Shown here: in pieces, positions 18,610-32,802 of the stretch
Layout: each line of letters begins with the position of its first letter
Position numbering within the stretch: the stretch's first letter is position 1
Assembly (NCBI RefSeq): GCF_008974245.1
Contig: NZ_BBZI01000005.1
Location: 1,660,751-1,724,750, forward strand
Reading direction: 5' to 3'
Source: Streptomyces abyssomicinicus
Lineage (GTDB): Bacteria > Actinomycetota > Actinomycetes > Streptomycetales > Streptomycetaceae
Length of the DNA stretch: 64,000 bases
Notes under the pieces: model-generated
Seen by the model: only the letters and a program-made list of their open reading frames with translations
Database searches by the model: none
What the model was told of the DNA's origin: nothing
Program-made: the position numbers and the translations under genes

Positions 18610-18870
18610 TCAGCGGTTGGTCCACAGGTTCCAGAAGAAGGTGCCCTCGGCGCACTGGTAGCGGTCCCAGTGCCCGCGCTCGATGCCTTGCTGACCGGCG
18701 GTCTGGCAGCCTCCCAGCGTGACGTACTTGCCGCGGTGGACGTCGAGGCCGTCGCCCGCCCGGACGGCGACCACGTCGTCGGGGGCGGCGAGGGCGGGCG
18801 CCGCCGAGGCGGTACCGAGCGCCGTCACGGTGATCGTCACGAAGGCCGCAAATGCCGTGCGTGCACGCAT
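18610..18870 (-). CDS. Small secreted protein
   Basis: 86 residues. An N-terminal Sec signal (MRARTAFAAFVTITVTALG) ends near ASAAPALAAP, leaving a mature domain of about 57 residues with two cysteines (GGCQTAG and YQCAEG) that could form a disulfide, and an aromatic end FFWNLWTNR. No catalytic motif. AAAGGA lies before the ATG. It faces a membrane-anchored XRE regulator across 270 bp and is followed by a strong hairpin. The pair may be functionally linked, for example a secreted ligand and its membrane partner (inference). Confidence 0.8.
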   Translation of the reverse strand: MRARTAFAAFVTITVTALGTASAAPALAAPDDVVAVRAGDGLDVHRGKYVTLGGCQTAGQQGIERGHWDRYQCAEGTFFWNLWTNR

Positions 18871-19019
18871 GGTGATGTCCTTTCGGTGGTGGGTGGGGCC
18901 GGCCGAGCGGCATCCGCCGTCACGGCCGGGACCGGCGGAGCGCTCACCCTCGGGGGTGATCCGTCGGACCGGTACGCCGAGTTTGCGCAGGAAGCGGCGC
19001 TTTCACCACCTGATCCCGC

Positions 19020-19055
19020 TTGATTCACCGATGTCGGGACAAATACAGTCCTGAC
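19020..19055 (+). promoter_or_regulatory. Promoter with overlapping inverted repeat for the XRE membrane protein
   Basis: TTGATT (19020-19025), an 18-bp spacer, and TACAGT (19044-19049) make a good vegetative-type promoter. GTCGGGAC (19033-19040) and GTCCTGAC (19048-19055) form an inverted repeat with one mismatch that straddles the -10 box, as expected for an autoregulatory operator. Confidence 0.6.
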
Positions 19056-19140
19056 CTGCTGGGACGTCTCTCGTCCCGGGAGACGGGACGGCCGTGGGAA
19101 CGCGTCGTTCCGCCGCTCCGATCGGCAGAAAGGCCCTTCG

Positions 19141-19989
19141 ATGACCGGTCCGCGCCCGGAGCGGGACGAGGCGGTACGGCGGCTGGCGAACGCGCTGCGG
19201 AGTCTCCAGCGGCAGTCGGGGTGCACACTGCGCGTCCTGGAGGCCAGGGTGCGCGTCAGCGACTCGTCCCTCTCCCGCTATTTCCGGGGCGAGAGCGTGC
19301 CGGTCTGGCCCGTGGTGCGGGATCTCTGCCGGGCGATGGGCGCGGACCCGGCCGAGTACCGCGCCCTGTGGGAGGCCGCCGACCGTGCCACCCGCCCGGG
19401 CGAGGAGGGCGAGAAGGGCGAGAAGAGCGAGGAGGGCGAGGCCCGCGCCCCCGGCGCCGCCGGTCCGCCTCAGGCCCGCGGCCGGGCGTGGTGGCGCCGG
19501 TCGAGCGGGGGACTGTCCCGCGGTGGGGTCGTCGCGGTGGCCTCGGCGGCCGCCGCCGCGGGAGGTCTGGCGGCCTGGGCGCTGACTGCGCTGCTTCTCC
19601 CGCTGGGCGGGTCCGGCGCCCAGTCGGCGCAGGGCGCCGCGGGCAGGGCGGTGGGGGAGGGTGGCGAGGCCGGTGTCGTCGTCCACAACGCGGAGGAGGC
19701 ATGCCGGAAGCCGCGCACGCACGACTGCGCGCTCGCCCTGGCCCACGACCCCTATCGCCCCTACGTCAGATCCAACGCGGCGGGCCGTGTCTGGCACCAC
19801 GACCTGCTCCAGGCGCGCTGCACGGTCGCCGACGGCGTCACCGTCACCGACGAGAACGGAAAGCACAGCAGCATCTGGATCCAGGTCACGCGCGACGGCA
19901 GGCATGTCTGGCTCCCCGGCATCCGCGTCGCCCCCGACGACCTGAACCAGCTCGCCCGGCTTCTGCCCCACTGCCCTCCCGTGGGATGA
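19141..19989 (+). CDS. Membrane-anchored XRE-type helix-turn-helix protein
   Basis: 282 residues in three parts. Residues about 8-80 are an XRE helix-turn-helix (TLRVLEARVRVSDSSLSRYFRG, VVRDLCRAMGADPAEYRALWEAA). A charged, repetitive linker follows (EEGEKGEKSEEGE). One transmembrane helix lies near 125-155 (VVAVASAAAAAGGLAAWAL). The outside C-terminal domain has cysteines in ACRKPRTHDCAL, RCTV and PHCPP and a pattern ending IWIQVTRDGRHVWLPG, similar to extracellular SH3-like domains of such proteins. AGAAAGG precedes the ATG. It could convey an outside signal to DNA; partner genes are unproven, but the small secreted protein opposite is a candidate. Confidence 0.8.
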   Translation: MTGPRPERDEAVRRLANALRSLQRQSGCTLRVLEARVRVSDSSLSRYFRGESVPVWPVVRDLCRAMGADPAEYRALWEAADRATRPGEEGEKGEKSEEGEARAPGAAGPPQARGRAWWRRSSGGLSRGGVVAVASAAAAAGGLAAWALTALLLPLGGSGAQSAQGAAGRAVGEGGEAGVVVHNAEEACRKPRTHDCALALAHDPYRPYVRSNAAGRVWHHDLLQARCTVADGVTVTDENGKHSSIWIQVTRDGRHVWLPGIRVAPDDLNQLARLLPHCPPVG

Positions 19990-20061
19990 GCACCTCGGAG
20001 ACCGCGGAAGGCGCAGGCCCGCCGAGGCCGCGGGCAGGAGGGTACGGCCCCGCGCCCCGCT

Positions 20062-20562
20062 CTACAGGGCCGGTTCCCCGTCGACCCGGTCGGCGGCCAG
20101 TTCCTGGTTGAGCGTGTGCAGGAAGTCCGCCACCGTGGCGAGCTGCGCGGGCGTGAACTGCCGCATCGCCGCCTCGGTGCTGCGCGCCAGCGGGCCGAAG
20201 TACTGACGGGCCAGCGCGCGGGCCGCCGGCTTGTACTCCAGGTGCACGACCCTGCGGTCGGCGCTGTCCCGCGTCCGGCTGATGTGCCCGGCGCGTTCCA
20301 GCCGGTCGACGCAGGCGGTGGCCGCGCCGGAGGTGAGGCTCAGGCGCTCGGCCAGCCGCGAGGGGGTCATCGGGCGGCCGTCCGAGACCGCGGAATCCAT
20401 GATGGCCGCCAGTGCGTGGACATCGGTGGCGTGCAGATCGTGGCTCTGCGCGAAGGAGTGCGCACGTCGGTTGATCTCGCTGGTCAGCGTCCGCAGCAGG
20501 ACGGCGTAGGCCTGCAGGTCGTGCGCGGTGGCGTTCCGGCTCTCCGGACTGGTCCGTTCCAT
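20062..20562 (-). CDS. MarR-family transcriptional regulator
   Basis: 166 residues from the ATG at 20562. The winged helix-turn-helix reads MTPSRLAERLSLTSGAATACVDRLERAGHI with wing RTRDSADRRVVHLEY. Start choice: TAGAGT lies exactly 7 nt before this ATG without a ribosome binding site (leaderless), whereas the ATG 9 nt earlier would overlap the spacing. It is divergent from an MMPL-family exporter gene, the usual target of such MarR proteins. TTGAGATA direct repeats and TCTC/GAGA dyads in the gap are likely binding sites. Confidence 0.87.
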   Translation of the reverse strand: MERTSPESRNATAHDLQAYAVLLRTLTSEINRRAHSFAQSHDLHATDVHALAAIMDSAVSDGRPMTPSRLAERLSLTSGAATACVDRLERAGHISRTRDSADRRVVHLEYKPAARALARQYFGPLARSTEAAMRQFTPAQLATVADFLHTLNQELAADRVDGEPAL

Positions 20563-20569
20563 GGGGCCC

Positions 20570-20613
20570 ACTCTACGATCTCTCGATGATTGAGATACTT
20601 TCTCTTTGAGATA
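20570..20613. promoter_or_regulatory. Divergent promoter/operator region of the MarR-MMPL pair
   Basis: Two copies of TTGAGATA (20590-20597 and 20606-20613) are spaced 16 bp apart, and ATCTC...GAGAT forms a dyad across 20579-20596. The MarR gene's -10 box (TAGAGT on the minus strand, 20575-20570) lies at one edge, so binding here would repress both directions. Confidence 0.55.
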
Positions 20614-20654
20614 TGTTGACCTTCGTCGTCCGCTCCGCGTCCGTTGGGAAGTGC

Positions 20655-22790
20655 ATGAACACCCTGCGTCGACCAGTCCGCCGGCTGGTCCCTCTCGTTC
20701 TCGTCGTCGTCTGGCTCGGCCTCGGGGGAGCCTTCGGCTCCTACGCGGGCAAGCTCGGGGAGGTCGCCACCAACGACCAGGCGGCGTTCCTGCCGCAGAA
20801 CGCCCAGTCCACCAAGGTCATCGAAGAGCAGAAGGCGTTCGACCAGGAGGAGACGCTCCCCGCGATCGTCGTCTGGACCGCCGAGGGCGGAGGGCAGCTG
20901 GACACCGCCCAGCAGGAGGCCGCCACCCGGCAGCTGGCCTCACTGGCCGGCGCCGACGGCGTGGCCGGCGCACCCTCGCCGGCGCTGCGCTCCGAGGACG
21001 GGGAAGCCCTCCAGGGCGTCGTCCCGCTGAGCCCCGAGCTGGGGGACCGGCTCGCCGAGGTGCTGGAGGAGGTGGAGACGGCCGCCGCGGAGGTCCCCGG
21101 CGCCCGCGCGCAACTCGCGGGTCCGGCCGCAACCCAGGGCGATCTGAGCGAGGCCTTCGCCGGCATCGACGGCATCCTCCTCGGCGTCGCGCTCGCCGCC
21201 GTCCTCCTCATCCTGCTGCTCGTCTACCGCAGCATCCTGCTGCCCCTCGCCATCATCATCAGCGCCGTCTTCGCACTCGGTGTCGCATGCGCCGTCGTCT
21301 ACGTCCTCGCCGACCACGACATCGTGCGGGTCGACGGCCAGGTCCAGGGCATCCTGTCGATCCTCGTGATCGGCGCGGCCACCGACTACGCACTGCTGCT
21401 GACGGCGCGCTTCCGGGAGGAGCTGTCGCACAGCGGGGACAAGGTGGCCGCGGCCGTCGCCGCGACGCGGGGGTCCTTCGGCGCGATCACCGCCAGCGCC
21501 GCGACCGTCGCCCTGGGTCTGCTCGCCCTGCTGCTCAGCGACCTGACCAACAACCGCGCGCTGGGGCCGGTCGGAGCGATCGGCATCGTCTGCGCGGTGC
21601 TCACCACGCTGACGTTCCTGCCCGCGGTGCTCGCCCTGACGGGCCGGGCCGCGTTCTGGCCGGCCAAGCCCCGTTCCGCCGACGCGGAGACGGGCGGGCA
21701 CGGAGTCTGGCGTCGGGTCGCCCACCGGGTGGACACCGGCCCGCGACGGCTGTGGCTGGGCACCATGGCCCTGCTCGTGGCCGGGGCCGCGCTCTTCCCC
21801 ACCCTGCAGTCGAAGGGCGTGCCGCTGGACGAACTGTTCGTCAACGACGCGCCGTCGGTCGCCGCGCAGCAGACCCTCGGCGAGCACTTCCCCGGCGGGT
21901 CCGGCCAGCCGGCCGTGATCATCGCCGACGCGGACAAGCGGGCGGACGTGGAGGAGGCGGCCGCCGCCACGGCGGGCGTGGCGGACGTCCGGGTGGTCCC
22001 CGAGTCCGGCAGGCCCGGCGCGGCGCCCCTGGTGGCCGACGGCCGGGTGCGCGTCGACGCGACCCTCACCGCCGCACCGGACAGCGACGCCGCCAAGGAC
22101 ACCGTGAGCGCACTGCGGGAACGGCTCGGCACGGTCGACGCCAGTGCCCTGGTCGGCGGCTACACCGCGCAGCAGTACGACACCCAGAGCACCGCGGAGC
22201 ACGACCGCACCCTCATCATCCCCGTCGTCCTCGCGATCATCCTGCTCATCCTGGTCGTCCTGCTGCGCTCCCTGCTGCTCCCGGTGCTGCTGGTGGCGAC
22301 CGTGGCGCTCAACTACCTGGCGACGCTCGGAATCGCGAGCCTGGTGTTCGAACACGGCTTCGGCTTCTCGGGCACGGACGCCTCCGTCCCGCTGTACGGA
22401 TTCGTCTTCCTGGTCGCCCTGGGCGTCGACTACAACATCTTCCTGATGTCCCGTGTGCGGGAGGAGACGCTGCGTCTGGGAACGCGGCAGGGGGTCCTGC
22501 GCGGACTGATCGCCACCGGTGGGGTGATCACCTCGGCCGGTGTCGTGCTGGCCGCCACGTTCGCCGCGCTGATCGTCATCCCGCTGGCGTTCCTCGCGCA
22601 GATCGCCTTCATCGTGGCGTTCGGCGTGCTGCTGGACACCATCGTGGTGCGATCGCTACTGGTGCCGGCCCTGGTGCGCGACATCGGCCCCAAGGTGTGG
22701 TGGCCCAGCCGTCTGACGCGCGAAGCGGCGGAGGGGGACGGGCCGACGACCCGGCAGGAGGAGGCGAAGGCGGAGGCGAGGCTGGGCTGA
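20655..22790 (+). CDS. MMPL-family transporter (RND superfamily)
   Basis: About 711 residues with two repeated halves, each with an N-terminal helix, a large extracytoplasmic domain (residues about 30-160 and 385-510) and a bundle of five or six helices. Motifs include GAATDYALLLTARFREEL in the first half and FLVALGVDYNIFLMSRVREE in the second, the proton-relay Asp-Tyr segments of MMPL proteins. These export lipids or hydrophobic metabolites using the proton gradient. The start at 20655 (MNTLRRPVRRLV) fits family N termini; an ATG at 20613 is possible. The divergent MarR gene probably represses it. It lies beside the peptide cluster but converges with it. Confidence 0.87.
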   Translation: MNTLRRPVRRLVPLVLVVVWLGLGGAFGSYAGKLGEVATNDQAAFLPQNAQSTKVIEEQKAFDQEETLPAIVVWTAEGGGQLDTAQQEAATRQLASLAGADGVAGAPSPALRSEDGEALQGVVPLSPELGDRLAEVLEEVETAAAEVPGARAQLAGPAATQGDLSEAFAGIDGILLGVALAAVLLILLLVYRSILLPLAIIISAVFALGVACAVVYVLADHDIVRVDGQVQGILSILVIGAATDYALLLTARFREELSHSGDKVAAAVAATRGSFGAITASAATVALGLLALLLSDLTNNRALGPVGAIGIVCAVLTTLTFLPAVLALTGRAAFWPAKPRSADAETGGHGVWRRVAHRVDTGPRRLWLGTMALLVAGAALFPTLQSKGVPLDELFVNDAPSVAAQQTLGEHFPGGSGQPAVIIADADKRADVEEAAAATAGVADVRVVPESGRPGAAPLVADGRVRVDATLTAAPDSDAAKDTVSALRERLGTVDASALVGGYTAQQYDTQSTAEHDRTLIIPVVLAIILLILVVLLRSLLLPVLLVATVALNYLATLGIASLVFEHGFGFSGTDASVPLYGFVFLVALGVDYNIFLMSRVREETLRLGTRQGVLRGLIATGGVITSAGVVLAATFAALIVIPLAFLAQIAFIVAFGVLLDTIVVRSLLVPALVRDIGPKVWWPSRLTREAAEGDGPTTRQEEAKAEARLG

Positions 22791-22795
22791 CCGGT

Positions 22796-22839
22796 CGCCC
22801 CGTCCCGGTCCCGCCCGTCGGCGGGACCGCGACGGGGCG
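22796..22839. terminator. Bidirectional terminator at the left end of the peptide cluster
   Basis: CGCCCCGTC pairs with GACGGGGCG and an adjacent GGTCCCGCC pairs with GGCGGGACC, giving a stem of about 20 bp with one mismatch and the loop CGTC. It separates the convergent MMPL and synthetase genes, which are 51 bp apart. Confidence 0.75.
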
Positions 22840-22841
22840 CC

Positions 22842-28231
<5,390 letters not shown>

Positions 28232-28232
<1 letters not shown>

Positions 28233-29413
28233 CAGACAATTCCTTCGACGGAGTTCTTCAACGCCTTGAGGAACAGCGCGGCATCCCGGCCGTTGATCAG
28301 ACGATGGTCGTAGGCGAGCCCGATGTGGGCCAGGGTGCCGTCCGACGGGGCGGTGACCGCCAGTGCGCAGGCGGTGCCGGGGAAGACGAAGGGGATGGCG
28401 AGCACCACGTCCCCCTCGGTGTGGAGCGTGATGACGAAGTTGGCGCCGGTGAGGTCGCGTTCGTCGAAGCCGCCCTTGGTGGCCGCCAGCCGGTGGGCGG
28501 TGAGCCGGGTGGCGATCTCCCGCAGGGTGAGGTTGCCGGCGTCGTGGAGGCAGGGCACGTACAGTCCTTCGCCCAGATCGACGGTGACGCCGATGTTCGG
28601 GGCCTCGGCGGGGAAGGCGGTCGTACCGTCGATCGAGGAGAAGAACCGGGGGAAGTCGCCGTGCAGCGCCGCGACCCGCTGGACGAACAGCTCCGCCAGG
28701 CCCACGGGGCGGCGGACCTCGCGGGTCAGCTCCCGGGCCCGGGCGAGGGCGGGCCCGAGGTCCATCCGGACCACGGTGTACGCGGCGGGGACGGTGCGGT
28801 GGGAGAGCTCCACCGCCCGTGCCACCGCCTTCTGCACCCGGGTGAGCGGGACGCCGTTCGCCTCCCCGGCGGCGGCCGGAGCGCGGGCGGCCGGAGCGCC
28901 GGACGGTTCGGACGCCTCCGCGGCGCCCGGCCCGTTCGCGGCGCCCGGCTCCCGGGGCCCGTGCATCGCGTCGGCCAGCGCCTGGACGTCCTCGCGGCGG
29001 ACCACGGGCACGTCCAGCGCGGCGAGCCGGTCGGCGCTCACGCCCAGCCGGTCGGCGAGCTCCCGCGCGGGCCGGGTGACCAGCGGCCCACCCTCGGCCC
29101 GCGCGGCCGGCCCACCCTCGGCCCGCGCGGACGCCGCCGGTGCGGCCGGGGCCGCCGGCCGGGGCCGGGAGGGCCGCGCGCCCTCGGCCACCACTTCCCC
29201 GATCACCTCGCCGGGCCGGCAGCGGGCGCCCTCCGGGACCAGCGGACGGAGTGTTCCGGCGGCCTGCGCCTCCAGTTCCTGACTCGCCTTGGAGGTCTCG
29301 ACCTCCGCGACGGGCTGGCCCTCGGCGACCCGTTCCCCCTCCCCGACCAGCCAGGCGGTCAGCACGTAGTCGGTGTCGTTGTTGTTGAGCTTGGGCATCA
29401 GCAGCTCAGCCAC
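28232..29413 (-). CDS. Lipoyl-E2 acyltransferase of a 2-oxo-acid dehydrogenase, cluster-embedded
   Basis: 393 residues. N-terminal lipoyl domain (about 1-78) with the lipoylation Lys42 in ETSKAS, an Ala/Pro linker, a peripheral-subunit-binding domain near 110-150 (RPARELADRLGVSADRLAALD), a second linker, and the catalytic acyltransferase domain about 185-393. The active-site His370 is in DHRLING; the usual Asp four residues later is Asn374. E2 enzymes transfer an acyl group from lipoyl to CoA; inside this cluster the acceptor could instead be a carrier-protein phosphopantetheine (inference by analogy with NapB/NapD of naphthyridinomycin). It overlaps E1-beta by 8 nt and the synthetase gene by 1 nt. 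Confidence 0.9.
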
Positions 29414-30371
29414 GCAGGGTCTCCCGGATGACGCGACGGACGGCCGAGGCGCCGACCAGCACCTCGCGCTCCAGATGCGGGGCGGTGGGGATCACCGAGT
29501 CCGCGGAGTGGATCAGGGTCACCGGCCCCGCGAGCTGCCGCCAGTGGCGCCGGTGGACCACATGCGCCACCTCGGCCCCCCAGGTGCCGCCCGCGGTGCC
29601 CTCCTCCACCACGAAGACGTGCCGGGCGGGAGGCAGGTCGAGCTCGACCGGGTACAGCCGGGAGGGCACCAGCAGGGTGCAGACGATCTCCTCCTCCAGG
29701 AGCAGATCGCGCATCGCCCGCAGCACACGGTGCGCCACCCCGCCGCCCGCCACGATCACGCAGTCCGGCTCGTCGGTGAGCCCGACCCGGGCGACGCCGC
29801 CGTCGCGCTCGAGCGTGAACGGCGGTTCCACCTCGTCCATCGCACGGGTGTAGAGCACCTTGTCCTCGAAGAGCACACAGGGCTCCTCACGGGCCAGCAT
29901 CTCGGCGAACACCTCGGCGTTGTCCCGGAACGGCGAGACCTCGTAGAGCGCCAGGTGGGGGACGCCGATGAAGTGCTTCTGCGGGCTCTGGCTGTGCGTC
30001 GGACCGTACCCGCGCCCTCCGCCGACGGGGCAGCGCACCACCATCCGCATCGGCACCCGGGAGCCGTACATGGAGACCGACTTGGCGGCGAAGTTGACCA
30101 GCTGGTCGAAGGCGAGCGTGGCGAAGTCGCCGAACATGATCTCCACGACGGCGGCGTCGCCGGCCAGTGCCAGCCCGGCCGCGACGCCGGTGACGGCGTT
30201 CTCGCTGATGGGGGTGGTGAGCACCCGGTCGGGGAAGCGGGTGGAGAGCCCGCGGGTGACGCCGAAGGCGCCGCCGTAGGGGTCGAGGACGTCCTCGCCC
30301 AGCAGGTGCAGCCCCGGGTCGTTCTCCAGCGCGGTGTGCAGGGCGGCGTTCAGGTTCTCGGCGACCCTCAT
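29406..30371 (-). CDS. 2-oxo-acid dehydrogenase E1 component, beta subunit
   Basis: 321 residues of the pyruvate/acetoin-dehydrogenase E1-beta type. The thiamine-diphosphate activating Glu is in LLGEDV; other landmarks are TTPISENAVTGVAAGLALAG, GGRGYGPTHSQSPQKHF and the C-terminal transketolase-like half beginning CVIVAGGGVAHRVL. With E1-alpha it decarboxylates a 2-oxo acid and passes the acyl group to the lipoyl arm of E2. ATGA overlaps E1-alpha's stop by 4 nt, showing translational coupling. The substrate (pyruvate, branched 2-oxo acid, hydroxypyruvate or a ketose) cannot be read from sequence. Confidence 0.9.
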   Translation of the reverse strand: MRVAENLNAALHTALENDPGLHLLGEDVLDPYGGAFGVTRGLSTRFPDRVLTTPISENAVTGVAAGLALAGDAAVVEIMFGDFATLAFDQLVNFAAKSVSMYGSRVPMRMVVRCPVGGGRGYGPTHSQSPQKHFIGVPHLALYEVSPFRDNAEVFAEMLAREEPCVLFEDKVLYTRAMDEVEPPFTLERDGGVARVGLTDEPDCVIVAGGGVAHRVLRAMRDLLLEEEIVCTLLVPSRLYPVELDLPPARHVFVVEEGTAGGTWGAEVAHVVHRRHWRQLAGPVTLIHSADSVIPTAPHLEREVLVGASAVRRVIRETLRG

Positions 30372-31282
30372 GAAGGCTCCCGGCCGGCCACGTCCCGGGC
30401 CACCTCGTCGATGTACGTCCGCGCCGCGGCGTCCAGGCGTGCGAACGGGTCCGGGCAGGCCGCGGCGTAGCGCCGGTACCAGTCCGCCTCCCGGGCCCGC
30501 TCGACGACCTCGGCGGGCCGGGTGTCGTCGCCCTTGCTGTGCGGTCCGAGCCGGTGGGTGGCGAACTCCACCACCAGCGGCCTGCCCTGACGGACCGCCG
30601 CGATCCCGGGCGCCAGTCGCCGGCGGATCACGGCGAGGTCGACCTCGTCGGTGAACGCGTGTGCGATGCCGAAGGCGGCGGCGCGTCCGGCGACGGTGCC
30701 GGCCATGGCGGCCGAGGTGGGGGTGGTCTGGGCGATGCCGTTGTTCTCCACGACGACGAGCAGCGGCAGCCGCCACAGGGCGGCGAGGTTGAGCGCCTCG
30801 TACACGCCGCCCTCGCCGAAGGTGCCGTCGCCGATGTGGACGCAGGCCAGCGCGCCGGGCTCGGCGCGCTTCAGGTGCAGCGCGACCCCGCACGCCACCG
30901 GCAGGCTCTCGCCCTGGACCCCGGTGGACAGGAAGCGGTCCCGGCGGATGTGCTGGCTCCCGCCCACCCCGCCGCACACCGCGCCGCGGCGGCCCATGAT
31001 CTCCGCGAGCAGGCCCTCGGGGTCCTCGAAGCGGGCCAGGTAGTGGCCGTGGCCGCGGTGGTTGCTGAAGACGTGGTCGTCCGGCCGGAGCAGCGGCCGC
31101 AGGGCGACCGGGATGTACTCCTGGCCGAGGCAGGTGTGGGTGGTGCCGTTGAGCATGCCCTGGCCGAACAGCTCCAGCAGCTTCAGCTCGAACGCGCGGA
31201 TGGCGAGCATCAGCGACAGGTCCTCGTCGGCCGGCTCCTCGAGCGGCGGCGCGTGCTCCTGTTCCGGGGCGGTGGCGGTCAT
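30368..31282 (-). CDS. 2-oxo-acid dehydrogenase E1 component, alpha subunit
   Basis: 304 residues, thiamine-diphosphate dependent. The cofactor/Mg motif is GDGTFGEGGVYEALNLA... VVENNGIAQ; THTCLGQEYIPVAL and HRGHGHYLAR match AcoA/PdhA-type subunits. The His-rich loop GGSQHIRRDRF near the active site is also typical. It is coupled to the C-PCP gene upstream and E1-beta downstream by ATGA overlaps on both sides, so it is an integral member of the peptide operon. No E3 (dihydrolipoamide dehydrogenase) gene is in the window; the housekeeping enzyme would be needed if an oxidised lipoyl cycle operates. Confidence 0.9.
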   Translation of the reverse strand: MTATAPEQEHAPPLEEPADEDLSLMLAIRAFELKLLELFGQGMLNGTTHTCLGQEYIPVALRPLLRPDDHVFSNHRGHGHYLARFEDPEGLLAEIMGRRGAVCGGVGGSQHIRRDRFLSTGVQGESLPVACGVALHLKRAEPGALACVHIGDGTFGEGGVYEALNLAALWRLPLLVVVENNGIAQTTPTSAAMAGTVAGRAAAFGIAHAFTDEVDLAVIRRRLAPGIAAVRQGRPLVVEFATHRLGPHSKGDDTRPAEVVERAREADWYRRYAAACPDPFARLDAAARTYIDEVARDVAGREPS

Positions 31283-32802
31283 CCGCGGACCACCGCCACC
31301 ACACCGGCGATGGTCGGGTTGTCGAAGAAGTCGTCCAGCGAGATCTCCACGCCGAGCCGCTGCTCCATCCTGGAGATGATCTGGGTGATCGTCAGTGAGT
31401 GGCCGCCCAGGTCGAAGATGTCGTCGTCCGGTGCGATCGGCGCGCAGTCCAGCACGGTCTCCCAGATCTCGCGTACCTGGGCGACCAGCGGGTCGTCCGG
31501 GGAGCCGGAGGTGGCGGGGACGGCCGCTACGGCGTCGGCCGGGGCGGGGGTGGCGTCCGCCGCGGCTTCCGCCGGGGCCTCGGTGACGGGCGCGGCGGTG
31601 GGCGCGGCCGGCGCGCCGGCCGTCGGGGGCGCCGAGGCGAACGGCAGGAGGTCGCCGAGCGGCCGGTCCGGGGCGATCGCGACGGCGGCGAGCAGGCCGG
31701 TGAGGTCGTCGGCGAACCGCCCGGGGACGGTCAGCTCCCGCGGATCGTGACGCAGGCTCACCCGCGCGCCGTCCGTTGCCTGGACGACCTGCAGTTGCAG
31801 CGCCCCGCGGACGCCGTGGTTGAAGGCGAGCCATTCGACCTCGCCGAGCGCCGGGCGCTCGGCGGCGAGCCGGCGGTAACTGAGCGAGACGGGTGCGAGC
31901 GCCGCGTGCGGGCGCAGGCCCGGGACGGCGCGGGCGAGCGGCACGTCGCGGTACGCGTACATCTCCCGCAGTTCGGCGCGCAGTTGCTCGGCGAAGCCGC
32001 GGAACGGGGCGCCGGCCGACGGGCGGGAGGACAGCGGCAGTTCGTTGACCCAGCAGCCGATCTCGCTGTCCCGTCCCTCGGGGCGGGTGGACAGGTCCAG
32101 GGCGGTGACCACCTCGGGGTTGCCGTAGGAGGCCAGCAGGGCGTGCAGGGCGGCCGTCAGGACCTCGAAGCGGCTCAGCCCGTCCAGCCGGGGAATGTCG
32201 AGGGAGAACTCCAGCAGCGCCCCGTCCGCGGTGGAACGGGAACGCAGGACCTCGCCGGCGACGACGGTGGCCTCCGCCCGGTGCGGGCGGCCGGCCCAGA
32301 AGCGGGTGGCCTCCGCGGTGACGGCCGACGTCCGCTCGCCGGAGGTCCGCCCGGCGCCGTGGTCCGCGTCCGCGGGGCGGGGGCCGCCGAGGGCGCCGCC
32401 GCCGATCAGCGTCCCGAGGCCAGCGACGAGCACGTCCTTGGAGCCGCCGTCGAGGACCAGGTGGTGCGCGACGCAGACCAGGGTGTCGGAACCGACCAGG
32501 GCGAAGCGGCTGAGCGGGCCCGCGGCGAGGTCGAACGGCCGGGTGACCACCTCGTCGACCGAGGCGGCCCGCCGGAGGGCCGGCGGCTCGGCGGCGGCCA
32601 CCAGGTGCGGGACCCCGTCGCGCTCGGCCACCGCACCGGCGAGCGCCGGATGGCGTTCCACCAGGGCGTGGCAGGCCTTGGCGAGGACGTCGTGGTCCGG
32701 CGGTGAGGAGAGACGGATCACCACGGGCATGTGGTACGCGGTGCCGGCGCCCTGCCGGGCGGCGATCCACATGCCGTGCTGTGCGGGGGAGAGCTGGCTC
32801 AT
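31279..32802 (-). CDS. NRPS condensation-carrier didomain (C-PCP)
   Basis: 507 residues. Residues about 1-370 are a condensation domain starting LSPAQHGMWIAARQ, with catalytic AHHLVLDGG; an Ala/Pro-rich linker (about 375-430) leads to a peptidyl carrier domain with DLGGHSLTITQ, Ser469 being the phosphopantetheine site. There is no adenylation domain, so the carrier must be loaded in trans. Candidates are the acyl-AMP ligase whose gene overlaps upstream (ATGA) or the E1/E2 complex encoded immediately downstream. A C domain joined to a carrier fits an entry point receiving an acyl starter. Confidence 0.88.
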   Translation of the reverse strand: MSQLSPAQHGMWIAARQGAGTAYHMPVVIRLSSPPDHDVLAKACHALVERHPALAGAVAERDGVPHLVAAAEPPALRRAASVDEVVTRPFDLAAGPLSRFALVGSDTLVCVAHHLVLDGGSKDVLVAGLGTLIGGGALGGPRPADADHGAGRTSGERTSAVTAEATRFWAGRPHRAEATVVAGEVLRSRSTADGALLEFSLDIPRLDGLSRFEVLTAALHALLASYGNPEVVTALDLSTRPEGRDSEIGCWVNELPLSSRPSAGAPFRGFAEQLRAELREMYAYRDVPLARAVPGLRPHAALAPVSLSYRRLAAERPALGEVEWLAFNHGVRGALQLQVVQATDGARVSLRHDPRELTVPGRFADDLTGLLAAVAIAPDRPLGDLLPFASAPPTAGAPAAPTAAPVTEAPAEAAADATPAPADAVAAVPATSGSPDDPLVAQVREIWETVLDCAPIAPDDDIFDLGGHSLTITQIISRMEQRLGVEISLDDFFDNPTIAGVVAVVRG

